Assembly: GCA_015075185.1 (NCBI GenBank)
Contig: JABTUW010000001.1
Location: forward strand, 2,170,001-2,234,000
Reading direction: 5' to 3'
DNA from: Anaerolineales bacterium
Lineage (GTDB): Bacteria; Chloroflexota; Anaerolineae; 4572-78; J111
DNA length: 64,000 bases
Below, one piece after another: positions 27,825-36,000 of this stretch. The first letter of the stretch is position 1. Each line of letters begins with the position of its first letter. The notes beneath the pieces are model-generated. The model ran no database searches. It was not told the origin of the DNA and saw nothing but the letters and a program-made list of their open reading frames with translations. The position numbers and the translations under genes were made by a program.

Positions 27825-27868
27825 ATACTAACACAAATCTAATATTTTGTCAACTATTTGTCTAGAAA
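27825..27868 (-). promoter_or_regulatory. carH-like promoter with tandem 11-bp operator repeats
   Basis: Minus-strand promoter TTGACA (27848-27853), 17-bp spacer, TAGTAT (27825-27830). On the plus strand the -35 lies inside TTGTCAACTAT (27847-27857), directly followed by TTGTCTAGAAA (27858-27868): two adjacent 11-mers of form TTGTNNANNNN. The same arrangement occurs at the crtI promoter. Confidence 0.7.
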
Positions 27869-28217
27869 TATAAGAATAAAATATTGACAAATATCCTTTG
27901 ATATGAAGATTCTACTAAAAAAGAGAAATTTATAAAGCATCCCTCTGTACCTGGAAATATTCCCTGCTATCATTGGCCTAGGAGGCTAGTCCTGGTTCCG
28001 CAGGGTTAATATTTTCATCAAGATTTCTGGACGGCAATTATTAAGCATAAGTTATAGATTTTTTAAAGAGTTTGAAGTATACTAAAATTGTCGCCCTTGA
28101 AAAATAACTGAAGAAGGGGAGTTGTTTGTTGAGGGGGTCTTTCTGAAAGTTAAACTGGCTTTTGAGAAGTTTTTGCCTGGTTTGAGCGAGAACAGTATTG
28201 TCCAAGGGAGAACAATC
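27869..28217. other. AT-rich divergent intergenic region
   Basis: About 350 bp, much more AT-rich than the surroundings. It contains ATATTGACAAATATCC (inverted copy of TATTTGTCAAT, near 27881-27896). A possible plus-strand -10, TATACT, at 28077-28082 serves the DRTGG gene. No gene supported here. Confidence 0.45.
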
Positions 28218-29306
28218 ATGGCAATCAATTTATACGTTACTTCAACCCAAAATTTTTCCGGTAAAAGCGCAGTCTGCCTGACCTTGATGGACCGGATGCG
28301 AAAGGATGGCTATCGGGTAGGTTACTTAAAGCCTTTTAGCAGCGCTGCCCGCGTTTTGGCCGAGAGCAGCGTTGATGAGGATGCCCGTTTTATCAAAGAA
28401 ACCTTTCATTTGAGCGAGCCACTGGAACTCCTGGCTCCGGTTGTTGTCACCGGTCAGCGCATGCGCAAAATTTTGACCGAGGATAATGGGGATTACAGAA
28501 GCACGGTAAAACAGGCCGCCGAAACCATCGGCCAGGATAAAGACATTGTGGTAATGGAGGGCAGTGATAATTTCCGGGAGGGCTACATCGTTAAATTGTC
28601 GCTCAATGAAGTCGCCAATCTGGTTGACGCCAAGGTGATCACGGTTGTTGGCTACCAAAACAGCCTGCAGGTGATTGATGATACTTTAACCGCCCTGACC
28701 CGGTTGGGGGAGCGATTGATTGGCGTCATTATCAACGCGGTGCCAGAAAACCGTCTGGGGTATGTCCATCAATCCGTCCTCCCTTATGTGCAGGCCCAGG
28801 GGGTTGACGTTTTGGCCGTTTTGCCTTACGAACAGACTCTACATTCCATAGCTATCAGTAAAATTGTTGAGGTCTTGGGGGGTGAATTGCTCTGTGGGGA
28901 CTGTCTGGAGGAGCTGGTAGAAAACCTGTTGGTTGGCGCCATGAATGTTGAAAATGCTTTGAACTATTTTCGCGCCGTCAAGAATAAAGCCGTTATAGTG
29001 GGTGGCGACCGTCCAGACATTCAACTGGCCGCTCTGGAAACCTCAACCAAGGTCCTCATTTTGACTGGCAATATTCGGCCCAACCCAGTGGTTGAGGCCA
29101 AGGCTGAGGAACGCGGTGTGGCGATTATGCTATCTCCTTATGATACGCTAACTACCATAGAAAAGGTCGAGCAATTCTTTGGTAGATCCGGTTTCCATGA
29201 GGCTGAGAAGGTGACTCGTTTTGCCCTTCTCCTTAACCAAAGCCTAAATTTTGACCAACTGTACCAGCGCCTCGGATTGCCGAAGGTGCAGGCAGCGAAT
29301 TCATAA
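28218..29306 (+). CDS. Phosphotransacetylase-family-like P-loop/DRTGG protein (copy 1)
   Basis: 362 aa. The N-terminal dethiobiotin-synthetase-like P-loop domain (about 1-210: [20 protein letters not shown]) is followed by a DRTGG domain (about 215-330) with [15 protein letters not shown]. This is the architecture of the N-terminal regulatory half of long bacterial phosphotransacetylases, without the catalytic PTA domain, so a nucleotide-sensing regulatory role is more likely than acetyl transfer. ATG at 28218 follows AGGGAGA; the frame is open to 28122. A close paralog is at 47644-48714. Its 3' end overlaps the convergent crtI gene by 74 bases. Confidence 0.85.
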   Translation: MAINLYVTSTQNFSGKSAVCLTLMDRMRKDGYRVGYLKPFSSAARVLAESSVDEDARFIKETFHLSEPLELLAPVVVTGQRMRKILTEDNGDYRSTVKQAAETIGQDKDIVVMEGSDNFREGYIVKLSLNEVANLVDAKVITVVGYQNSLQVIDDTLTALTRLGERLIGVIINAVPENRLGYVHQSVLPYVQAQGVDVLAVLPYEQTLHSIAISKIVEVLGGELLCGDCLEELVENLLVGAMNVENALNYFRAVKNKAVIVGGDRPDIQLAALETSTKVLILTGNIRPNPVVEAKAEERGVAIMLSPYDTLTTIEKVEQFFGRSGFHEAEKVTRFALLLNQSLNFDQLYQRLGLPKVQAANS

Positions 29307-30771
29307 TCAACTCATCCGCAATTTTGGCCGACGACAAAACTCCGGGCAGCCCCGCCCCGGGATGCGTGCCCGCGCCGACGAAGTAGAGGTTGTCGAAATC
29401 CTCAGAGCGGTTGTGGGGACGGAACCAGGCCGATTGGGTCAGAGTCGGTTCTACCGAGAAGGCTGAACCGAGGTAGCTGTTGAGGGTGTTCTGGAAGTGC
29501 AGCGGGTCAATGGTGTGTTCGGCCACAATGTTGGCCTGCAAATCCGGCAGATAGTTATCTTCTAAAAACTGCATGATCCGATCACGGTAGGGCTTAGCCG
29601 CTTGCGTCCAGTCAATGCCCGACCCCAAATGCGGTACCGGTGACAGCACATAAAAGCTCTCGCAGCCTTCCGGAGCCAGCGAGGGGTCGGTCAGGGTGGG
29701 CATGTGCAGGTAGAGGGAGAAGTCGTTGGCTAGCTGCTTCTTGGTAAAGATGTCGTCCAGCAGGCCCTTGTAGCGCTGGCCCAGGATGATGTTGTGATGG
29801 GCCAGCCGGGTATCGGTGTAGCGGCGTTTGGTGCCAAAATAGATCACAAACAGCGACATGCTGTAGCGCATCTTCTCGATTTTGCGGTTGGTATATTTGC
29901 GCCGGTACTGCGGCGGGATCAGGTTACGGTAGGTAAAGGCGACATCGGCGTTGGAGATGACGATGTCGGCCCGGTGGATCGTGCCGTCGGCCAGGCGGAT
30001 ACCTGTAGCTCGCCGGCCTTCTACCAGAATCTCCTGAACTTCGGCGTTGATGCAGACCTGCCCGCCCAACTCCTCAAACAACCGGCCCAACCCCTGGACA
30101 ATTGCCCCGGTGCCGCCCATAGCGTAATGCACCCCCCACTCCCGCTCCAGATAGTGAATCAAGGCATAAATGGAAGTGGTTTCAAAGGGATTGCCGCCGA
30201 CGAGCAGGGGATGGAAGGAAAAACAGCGGCGCAGAAAGTCATCCTGCACAAATTGAGAGACGTATTTATAGACGCTTTTATGCGATTGCAGCCGGATCAA
30301 ATCCGGGATGATGCGGACCATGTCCATGAAGTTGAGGAATGGCTTGTCGGCCAGTTCGACAAAACCCTTTTCGAAGATAGCTTTAGTGGATTGGATGAAT
30401 TTCAGGTACCCTGCTTGGTCGGAGGGGTTCCACTTTTCAATCTGGCTCAGCGTGAAATCGGCGTCGTCGTTGTAGTCGAAGCAGTGCCCTTCGTGGTTAA
30501 AAATGCGATAGAAGGGGTTGCACCGTACCAGCTCAAAATAATCCTCCCGCCGCCGGCCGGCCAGCTCGAAGATGTCGTCGAGCATGAAGGGCGCGGTGAC
30601 AATAGTCGGCCCGCCGTCGAATTTGAAGCCGTTGATCTCGTAGACGTAGGCCCGGCCGCCTAATTTATCCCGCTTCTCAAAAATTTTTACGTCGTGACCC
30701 CTGGCAGCCAGGCGCACCGCTGCGGCCAAGCCGCCAAAACCGCTGCCAATGACGATGATTTTCTTTTTCAT
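29233..30771 (-). CDS. crtI: Phytoene desaturase
   Basis: 512-aa FAD-dependent desaturase converting phytoene towards lycopene. N-terminal Rossmann motif [19 protein letters not shown], then [22 protein letters not shown]-terminal CrtI signature [26 protein letters not shown] at 30771 is preceded by GGAGAG. It is transcribed from a near-perfect promoter (30813-30841) overlapped by putative CarH sites. No phytoene synthase (crtB) is present in the window, so the pathway must be completed elsewhere. Confidence 0.94.
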   Translation of the reverse strand: MKKKIIVIGSGFGGLAAAVRLAARGHDVKIFEKRDKLGGRAYVYEINGFKFDGGPTIVTAPFMLDDIFELAGRRREDYFELVRCNPFYRIFNHEGHCFDYNDDADFTLSQIEKWNPSDQAGYLKFIQSTKAIFEKGFVELADKPFLNFMDMVRIIPDLIRLQSHKSVYKYVSQFVQDDFLRRCFSFHPLLVGGNPFETTSIYALIHYLEREWGVHYAMGGTGAIVQGLGRLFEELGGQVCINAEVQEILVEGRRATGIRLADGTIHRADIVISNADVAFTYRNLIPPQYRRKYTNRKIEKMRYSMSLFVIYFGTKRRYTDTRLAHHNIILGQRYKGLLDDIFTKKQLANDFSLYLHMPTLTDPSLAPEGCESFYVLSPVPHLGSGIDWTQAAKPYRDRIMQFLEDNYLPDLQANIVAEHTIDPLHFQNTLNSYLGSAFSVEPTLTQSAWFRPHNRSEDFDNLYFVGAGTHPGAGLPGVLSSAKIADELIMNSLPAPSAIRGAGTVGQNLGFG

Positions 30772-30782
30772 TGCTACTCTCC

Positions 30783-30841
30783 GTGTCCAATAATTGTATA
30801 ATATTTGTCCATATTATACAGAAAAATAGAAGTTTTGTCAA
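30783..30841 (-). promoter_or_regulatory. Consensus crtI promoter with tandem operator repeats
   Basis: Minus strand TTGACA (30836-30841), exactly 17 bp, TATAAT (30813-30818). Read on the plus strand, three adjacent 11-mers lie over the -10 and start site: GTGTCCAATAA (30783-30793), TTGTATAATAT (30794-30804), TTGTCCATATT (30805-30815), consensus NTGTNNANNNN. GTATAATAT/ATATTATAC (30796-30819) also forms a palindrome. A consensus promoter with an overlapping operator implies tight repression, as expected for CarH. Confidence 0.78.
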
Positions 30842-30903
30842 GATTTAAAAACCATACGTTAGGCTTCGTTACCCTACACTAAAGAAATTCAGCCCAAAGA
30901 TTA

Positions 30904-30968
30904 GACAGGATTAACAGGATTTACAAGATTTTTATTGAAATTATCCTGTTAATCTTGTAAATCCTGTC
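30904..30968. repeat. Dispersed palindromic repeat, family A (copy 3)
   Basis: GACAGGATTAACAGGATTTA facing TTAATCTTGTAAATCCTGTC. This is the most symmetric of the four copies, located between divergent genes. Confidence 0.9.
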
Positions 30969-31020
30969 CATTGCCCCTCTTAAGTAGCTGTAGGGTAACG
31001 AAACTTTAGGCTCAAATTAT

Positions 31021-31048
31021 TTGACGCTGCCAGGAATGGCGGTACACT
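31021..31048 (+). promoter_or_regulatory. Promoter of the BTAD regulator (possible leaderless transcript)
   Basis: TTGACG (31021-31026), 16-bp spacer, TACACT (31043-31048). A start near 31055 would put the ATG at 31057 at or next to the mRNA 5' end. Confidence 0.5.
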
Positions 31049-31056
31049 TGAGATTT

Positions 31057-31866
31057 ATGGACACCTCAGCTCAAACCGGTCCTCCTGGTCCGCAGGCCGC
31101 TCCCTTGCAGATTCAGACCCTGGGTGGCTTTCGTCTCTGGCGGGAGGGGGTTGAGATCGAGCCGGCCACCTGGGGGCGAGAGAAAGCTCTCCACCTCTTT
31201 CAATTCCTGGTCACGGCGCGGCGGCGCACCGTCCACTTGCACAAAGAGCAGATCATTGACCGGCTGTGGCCGGAGCTAAACAGCGAAGAAGGCGACCGCG
31301 ATTTCAAGGTGGCCCTCAATGCAATATTTAAGGCGATTGAGCCGGAGCGGTCTCCGCGAGCGGAGTCTCGTTTCATCCAGCGCCAGGGGTTGGTTTACAG
31401 TCTCAACCTGTCCGAGAGCTGGGTAGATGCCGATGCGTTCGAGAATTTGATTGCCCTCGGCAACAAGACCCTACCTAACAATCCCCTCGCCGCCATTGAA
31501 TGCTACCAGCAGGCGTTGGCTCTCTACGGGGGTGATTACCTGCCTGAGCGCCGCTACGAGGATTGGAGCAGCGCCGAACGAGAGCGGCTGCACCTGCTGG
31601 CCCTTGGCACGATGACGACCCTGGCCAGCCTGCTGGTCGAACAAAGCCCGCTGGAGAGCATCCGCCTGACTCAGCACGTCCTCGCCGTTGATCCGGTCTG
31701 GGAGGATGCCTACCGGGTACAGATGCGGGCGTATCTGGCTCAGGACAATCGTCCCCTGGCCCAGCGTACTTACCGGGCGTGTGCTGACATGCTGCAACGC
31801 GAATTGGGAGTCGAACCTCTGCCCGAAACACAACGCCTCTACCGCCAGGCACGGGGGGAAGGTTAG
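31057..31866 (+). CDS. SARP-type transcriptional regulator with BTAD domain
   Basis: 269 aa. N-terminal winged-helix OmpR/SARP-type DNA-binding domain (LQIQTLGGFRLWREGVEI...RTVHLHKEQIIDRLWPE, about 15-110), then a bacterial transcriptional activation domain of TPR-like helices (about 120-265: VDADAFENLIAL...YRVQMRAYLAQDNRPLAQRTY). There is no NB-ARC ATPase domain as in large SARPs. No Shine-Dalgarno is visible before ATG 31057, which fits a leaderless message; in-frame starts upstream (31021) overlap the promoter. It lies just upstream of the PHA genes and may control them (inference from position). Confidence 0.82.
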   Translation: MDTSAQTGPPGPQAAPLQIQTLGGFRLWREGVEIEPATWGREKALHLFQFLVTARRRTVHLHKEQIIDRLWPELNSEEGDRDFKVALNAIFKAIEPERSPRAESRFIQRQGLVYSLNLSESWVDADAFENLIALGNKTLPNNPLAAIECYQQALALYGGDYLPERRYEDWSSAERERLHLLALGTMTTLASLLVEQSPLESIRLTQHVLAVDPVWEDAYRVQMRAYLAQDNRPLAQRTYRACADMLQRELGVEPLPETQRLYRQARGEG

Positions 31867-31990
31867 GCGAGGCGTTGTGAGGTGATGCTTCCAAAATTCT
31901 TTCGCCTCACGTTTCACGTTTTACGTTCCACCTTGTAACTCAACTGTAACTTCCCTCTGTTAAAATTAAATTCAGGTAAGGTGATTAACG

Positions 31991-32527
31991 ATGATGAAAC
32001 CCCAGAACAATGTTGCTTCGTTTGTGCTGCGTTTTACCCAGGAGATGTGGCGGGACGCGCAGGATGAACCCCACGTCCAGTGGCGCGGGCATATTCGCCA
32101 TGTCCAGGGCGATGAAGAAGATCGCTTTACTGACTTTGCCGAAGCCGTGGCTTTTATCCAGCGCTACCTGGCGCAACTGACAATGGAGGCGATAGCAGGA
32201 GGTCAAAATATGAATCAAGAGAAGGTGCTGCAAGAAAGTTTCAAACTGTGGGAACAGTTTGCTTCAAGTTACACGGGCATGATGTTCGAGGCGATGGAGC
32301 AAACGGTTAAGCAGTCCCAAACGTTCAAGGAGCAAATTGACCAGGCGACCCAACGGGCGCTCAAAGCCTGGCAGTTCTCAGAACAGCCTGACCAGAAACA
32401 GGTGGTCGAGGTCTTGAAATCCTTGCAAGCCCAAATTGAGGCGCTAACGGCCAAAGTAGAAACGTTAGAACAAGCTCTGCAGGCAAAGGATAAAGAAACT
32501 GTCAGTACGGATAGGCCGGCAGAGTAG
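31991..32527 (+). CDS. Phasin-like protein with N-terminal WRGHI-type domain
   Basis: 178 aa. Residues 1-68 form a compact domain (VASFVLRFTQEMW...VQWRGHIRHVQGDEEDRF.DFAEAVAFI) that I associate with unannotated proteins of Chloroflexota and cyanobacteria. Residues 75-178 are a phasin/PhaE-like amphipathic helix (VLQESFKLWEQFASSYTGMM) ending in a coiled coil (LQAQIEALTAKVETLEQAL). Probably attached to PHA granules. The two halves meet at an internal Met (GGQNMNQEKV) preceded by AGGAGG, so an internal second start near 32210 could give the phasin half alone. Confidence 0.7.
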   Translation: MMKPQNNVASFVLRFTQEMWRDAQDEPHVQWRGHIRHVQGDEEDRFTDFAEAVAFIQRYLAQLTMEAIAGGQNMNQEKVLQESFKLWEQFASSYTGMMFEAMEQTVKQSQTFKEQIDQATQRALKAWQFSEQPDQKQVVEVLKSLQAQIEALTAKVETLEQALQAKDKETVSTDRPAE

Positions 32528-32599
32528 TTAAATTGGGTTTTCTCAAGTAATTTTATCCAATCCTCACCTGGACAAGCCAGAATCAAACAGGGTTTTCTC

Positions 32600-32662
32600 G
32601 ACAGGATTAACAGGATTAACAAGATTTTGAAATTTAATCCTGTAAATCTTGTAAATCCTGTC
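32600..32662. repeat. Dispersed palindromic repeat, family A (copy 4)
   Basis: GACAGGATTAACAGGATTAA facing TGTAAATCTTGTAAATCCTG, between two phasin-like genes. Confidence 0.88.
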
Positions 32663-32723
32663 TAAATTTTCTTGCCCAATGAGCAAGGATTCAATTTTTA
32701 AGTGCCTAAAAGGAGTTAGACTT

Positions 32724-33227
32724 ATGCCTACAAAACTAAACAATGGGAAAGAGAGTCTCGTCCATACGGCAGATGTAGCCGCCAAGGTAAGTGAGGACAC
32801 TAAGGCCGCTGTGGAAGTGATGGTAAGTAGTGCGATCAAGGCGACGGAAGATGCTAAAAACCTCCTGGCAGCTAATCAACAGGTGCTGGAGAAGAATTTT
32901 GCCGTCTGGCAGGAGTTCAACCAGACCTACAGCCGCTTTGTTCTGGAAGCGACCCAGCAGGTTCTCGATGAGTCGCTGGCCTTCCGCGAGAGCCTGGATA
33001 AGGTGATGATTGGCAGCTTCAAGAAGGCTCATGCCTTAAGCGAGCAAGAACGGCAGGTCATGGTTGATGCGGCCGAACTCTTTCAGGATCAGGCCCAGGC
33101 CGGTTCCGAATATATGGCTAAGATGTTCACCACCGCATCCAAAGTGATGACGACCACCGCTCTCTTCTCTGATTGGGCCGCCGAACGCGCCGCCAAAATG
33201 TTCACCAGCATGTCGGCGACGAACTAA
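32724..33227 (+). CDS. Phasin-like granule protein
   Basis: 167 aa, almost entirely helical and without Cys. It alternates Ala/Val-rich and charged residues (AAVEVMVSSAIKATEDAKNLL, QQVLEKNFAVWQEFNQTYSRF), characteristic of phasins that coat PHA granules. ATG at 32724 follows AAGGAG; the frame is open to 32679 but the upstream part is unlike a phasin. It precedes a reductase gene, with a palindromic element in between. Confidence 0.72.
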   Translation: MPTKLNNGKESLVHTADVAAKVSEDTKAAVEVMVSSAIKATEDAKNLLAANQQVLEKNFAVWQEFNQTYSRFVLEATQQVLDESLAFRESLDKVMIGSFKKAHALSEQERQVMVDAAELFQDQAQAGSEYMAKMFTTASKVMTTTALFSDWAAERAAKMFTSMSATN

Positions 33228-33237
33228 TGGATTGTTT

Positions 33238-33272
33238 AAGACCCTAAAGGTTTCTAAAACCTTTAGGGTCTT
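33238..33272. repeat. Palindromic element related to the thrS inter-gene hairpin
   Basis: AAGACCCTAAAGGTTT (33238-33253), loop CTA, AAACCTTTAGGGTCTT (33257-33272): a perfect 16-bp stem, followed by GAATTTTT, so it may terminate transcription of the phasin message. Shares CTAAAG/CTTTAG and outer AAGA/TCTT with 5275-5309. Confidence 0.85.
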
Positions 33273-33306
33273 GAATTTTTAAGTAGGACTCAAAGGGGAG
33301 ATAGTT

Positions 33307-34119
33307 ATGCGCCTCAAAGACAAGGTAGCCATTATCACGGGGGGTGGACGGGGAATTGGCCGGGCAACTGCGCTGCGTTTTGCCGAGGAAGGCGCTCTTG
33401 TGGTGGTGGCCGATATTGAATTTGCTGTGGCTCATTCGGTTGCCGACGAAATTATAGACCTGAATCGCCAGGCCCATGCGGTAGGTGAGAGTGTTACTTC
33501 GGCCAACGGCGATAAACAGGCAGTTGTAACTCGAACACGGGCGGCTTTGCCTGTTCAGGTGGATGTGACCGACAGCGCTTCCGTGGAAACAATGGTTCAG
33601 GCAGCTTTGAAGCAGTATGAGCGGATTGATATCTTGGTCAACAATGCCGGGATTGTCCGCGATGCCCAGCTAACCAAGATGAGCGAAGAGAATTTTGACC
33701 TGGTCATAGATGTCAACCTCAAGGGGGTTTTCAACTGCGCCAAAGCCGTAGCCCCGATCATGGTTCAACAAGGCAGCGGGGTTATTCTCAGCACGGCCTC
33801 GGTGGTGGCCCCATACGGCAATTTTGGCCAAACTAATTATGTGGCCAGCAAAGCCGGAGTTATTGGCATGACCAAGGTCTGGGCGCGCGAGTTAGGCCGC
33901 AAGGGTATTCGGGCCAATGCTGTAGCGCCCGGCTTTACCGAAACACGGATGATTGACGGGATTCCCGATAAGGTGGTCGAGAAGTTGTTAGAGCGGATCG
34001 CCCTGAACCGTTTTGGCAAGCCGGAAGATATCGCCAATGCTTTCGTATGGCTGGCTTCAGATGAAGCCGCCTACGTTACCGGGCATGTGCTGCACGTTGA
34101 TGGAGGAACGGTCATCTAA
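33307..34119 (+). CDS. Short-chain dehydrogenase, acetoacetyl-CoA reductase-like
   Basis: 270-aa SDR of the FabG/PhaB type, expected to reduce 3-ketoacyl-CoA to (R)-3-hydroxyacyl-CoA with NADPH for PHA synthesis. Cofactor motif TGGGRGIGRATALRF; catalytic Ser in STASVVAPYGNFGQTN and YxxxK in NYVASKAG. Residues about 55-80 carry an insertion (NRQAHAVGESVTSANGDKQ) longer than in typical FabG. ATG at 33307 follows GGGGAG. PhaB and FabG cannot be separated by sequence alone; the PHA context favours PhaB. Confidence 0.85.
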   Translation: MRLKDKVAIITGGGRGIGRATALRFAEEGALVVVADIEFAVAHSVADEIIDLNRQAHAVGESVTSANGDKQAVVTRTRAALPVQVDVTDSASVETMVQAALKQYERIDILVNNAGIVRDAQLTKMSEENFDLVIDVNLKGVFNCAKAVAPIMVQQGSGVILSTASVVAPYGNFGQTNYVASKAGVIGMTKVWARELGRKGIRANAVAPGFTETRMIDGIPDKVVEKLLERIALNRFGKPEDIANAFVWLASDEAAYVTGHVLHVDGGTVI

Positions 34120-34135
34120 GCTGGATATATTACTC

Positions 34136-34182
34136 AGGTGACTGGCACTTTTGTCCTCTGACTAACCAAGTGCCAGTCACCT
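34136..34182. repeat. Dispersed palindromic repeat, family B (copy 1)
   Basis: AGGTGACTGGCACTT (34136-34150) and AAGTGCCAGTCACCT (34168-34182), perfect 15-bp arms. Another copy is at 41251-41329. Located just after the reductase gene. Confidence 0.9.
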
Positions 34183-34231
34183 TCTAGACCAAAAACGAGT
34201 GTCTATTGACCGTCAAAGGAGACAAGTCATT

Positions 34232-34606
34232 ATGTTGAAAGCAAAAGATATTATGACACCTGAGGTCGTGACCATCCGCGAGTCGGCCTGGGTAGCCGAA
34301 GCGATTGAGCTGATGAAGCGAAAGAAGGTGCATGCCCTGGTGGTGCTGCCCCAGGATGAGGATGATGCCTATGGCATTGTCAGCGAAGCGGATATTGCCT
34401 ACAAGGTGATCGGCCCGGCCAAAGACCCGAAAGCAGTGAATGTAGGCGACATCATGACCAAGCCCTGCGTGGTCATTAATCCCGACTTGGGGGTGGAGTA
34501 CGTGGCCCGTTTGTTTGCCAATCTGCACATTCACAAAGCCCCCGTCATTCAAGAAAAATTGCTGGGGATTGTTTCGGTCTCGGATATTTTGCGCCGGGCT
34601 ATGTAG
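34232..34606 (+). CDS. CBS-domain pair protein (copy 1)
   Basis: 124 aa made of two CBS motifs (a Bateman module): KAKDIMTPEVVTIRESAWVAEAI and VGDIMTKPCVVINPDLGVEYV. These modules bind adenosyl ligands and sense cell energy. ATG at 34232 follows AGGAG. The next gene, 20 bases downstream, encodes a close paralog, so the two may form a heterodimer. The link to PHA metabolism is positional only. Confidence 0.9.
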   Translation: MLKAKDIMTPEVVTIRESAWVAEAIELMKRKKVHALVVLPQDEDDAYGIVSEADIAYKVIGPAKDPKAVNVGDIMTKPCVVINPDLGVEYVARLFANLHIHKAPVIQEKLLGIVSVSDILRRAM

Positions 34607-34626
34607 CTCGCATAAGGGAGAAAGCC

Positions 34627-35013
34627 ATGCTGAAAGTAAAAGAGGTTATGACCACCGACGTGGTCACGATTCAAGGGTCCGCACCTGTCGCCGAGGCTAT
34701 CGAATTGATGAAGGAAAAAAAGCTGCGTGACCTGATTGTGGAGCCGCGCAGCGTTGAAGACGCCTACGGCATTGTTACTGAGACGGATATTGTCTATAAG
34801 ATAGCCGCCTACGGTAAAGACCCCCAAGAAGTGCAGGTCCACGAAATTATGACCAAACCCTGCATTGTGGTCAATCCCGATTTGAGCGTCGAGCACGTGG
34901 CCCGGCTGTTTGCCCACTTTCATCTTCGCCGTGCGCCGGTGATCAAAGGTAAACTGCTCGGCATTGTCACCGTCACCGATATTTTGCGCCAGGCAATGTG
35001 GTGGCAGGGGTAG
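34627..35013 (+). CDS. CBS-domain pair protein (copy 2)
   Basis: 128 aa, paralog of the preceding gene with the same two CBS motifs (KVKEVMTTDVVTIQGSAPVAEAI; VHEIMTKPCIVVNPDLSVEHV). ATG follows GGGAGAAAGCC. It is the last gene before a 479-bp non-coding stretch. Confidence 0.9.
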   Translation: MLKVKEVMTTDVVTIQGSAPVAEAIELMKEKKLRDLIVEPRSVEDAYGIVTETDIVYKIAAYGKDPQEVQVHEIMTKPCIVVNPDLSVEHVARLFAHFHLRRAPVIKGKLLGIVTVTDILRQAMWWQG

Positions 35014-35492
35014 CAGGTAGGCTTAGTTTCAAATTTTAACTCGGAGAGCATTCGGAAAAATCACATCTGAGTGACAAACGTCGTAAAGAAATAAGAGTCT
35101 TGACACTGTTTTGTGTCGCCTTTCCATATTAGACTCCCCCTATCTTAATTTTCAGGAGTCTAATACTGCTTTTATAATTTCCGAATGTTCTCTATATGTT
35201 TGACATGCAGGTTTGCGCGTGTTAACATGGTATGACTTCAGAAAAATATTATATACTCGCAGCTGCTTCCTGTCGCTTAGTAAAGCGAGTCGCGCACCTC
35301 CTCCTTCACCTCTTTTTCCACCATCTAAATCAAATTCTTCCTAACGCTTGAGGACTTTTGTTTTTACCAGTTCCAGGCATTTAAACTCGGTTGGCAAGGT
35401 TGTTTATAGTTGGTTACCTCCTCTTTCTCAGCCAACTTGCCGCTTTGTCCCTCTTAAAATTAAATTTAACTGAAAAAGTAAGGAGATAAACC
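35014..35492 (+). promoter_or_regulatory. Long leader/promoter region of the phaE-phaC operon
   Basis: Non-coding, about 480 bp. It contains a good promoter TTGACA (35200-35205), 17 bp, TAACAT (35223-35228), leaving a long leader of roughly 255 bases. Upstream of it is a hairpin TATTAGACTCC/GGAGTCTAATA (35127-35165). The leader has a pyrimidine-rich stretch (CACCTCCTCCTTCACCTC, near 35296-35313) that is anti-Shine-Dalgarno-like and could pair with purine-rich ribosome-binding sites such as GGAGAT at 35481. Regulation by leader RNA structure is possible. Confidence 0.5.
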
Positions 35493-35987
35493 ATGTTGGA
35501 TTGGACCAAGCAGACTGAGGAAATGACCAAAGTCTGGATAGATACCCAGAAAAAGATGTGGGATAACTGGCTCGGGACCACGCAGCACTTTGAAAAGACC
35601 CAGGCTGCCGAATTCTGGGCCAAAACCCTGAATATGTGGGAAGAGTCGGTTAAAAATACGTTGAACGCTCAGGCTGAATGGACGAGAATGTGGGCGGATA
35701 GCATCAAATCTATTGAGGGCGCTCCCAAAGAGGTCGGTGATTGGGCGCAGCAGGCCCAGGAGATGAGCAAACAGTGGGCCGAGGCTCAGAAGCAGCTCTG
35801 GGATAGTTGGTTTGCGGTGGTCAAGAAATTTGATCCTTCCAAGGCGGCCCCCGACTGGAGCGAAGAAGGCCAGAAAATGTATAAAACCTGGCAGGAAACC
35901 TCGCAAAAGGTGATGGACGCCCAGGCTGAGTGGGTCCGCCAGTGGTCCACCGCACCGACCGAAGCCAAAGCCAACGATAAGAAGTGA
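35493..35987 (+). CDS. PhaE/phasin-like protein with repeated W-rich helices
   Basis: 164 aa. It contains three degenerate copies of a ~25-residue motif: TEEMTKVWIDTQKKMWDNWL, AQEMSKQWAEAQKQLWDSWF and GQKMYKTWQETSQKVMDAQ, plus two NAQAEWTRMW/DAQAEWVRQW segments. The next protein (PhaE) begins with the same motif (IETMTKAWVEAQKQMWEKWY), so this gene looks like an expanded N-terminal PhaE module. Expected on PHA granules or in the synthase complex. ATG at 35493 follows AAGGAG. Confidence 0.75.
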   Translation: MLDWTKQTEEMTKVWIDTQKKMWDNWLGTTQHFEKTQAAEFWAKTLNMWEESVKNTLNAQAEWTRMWADSIKSIEGAPKEVGDWAQQAQEMSKQWAEAQKQLWDSWFAVVKKFDPSKAAPDWSEEGQKMYKTWQETSQKVMDAQAEWVRQWSTAPTEAKANDKK

Positions 35988-36000
35988 AAGGCTGACAACG

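Noticed and set aside
29794..30663. 289-aa plus-strand ORF inside crtI
   Set aside because: Shadow of crtI, whose motifs are clear.
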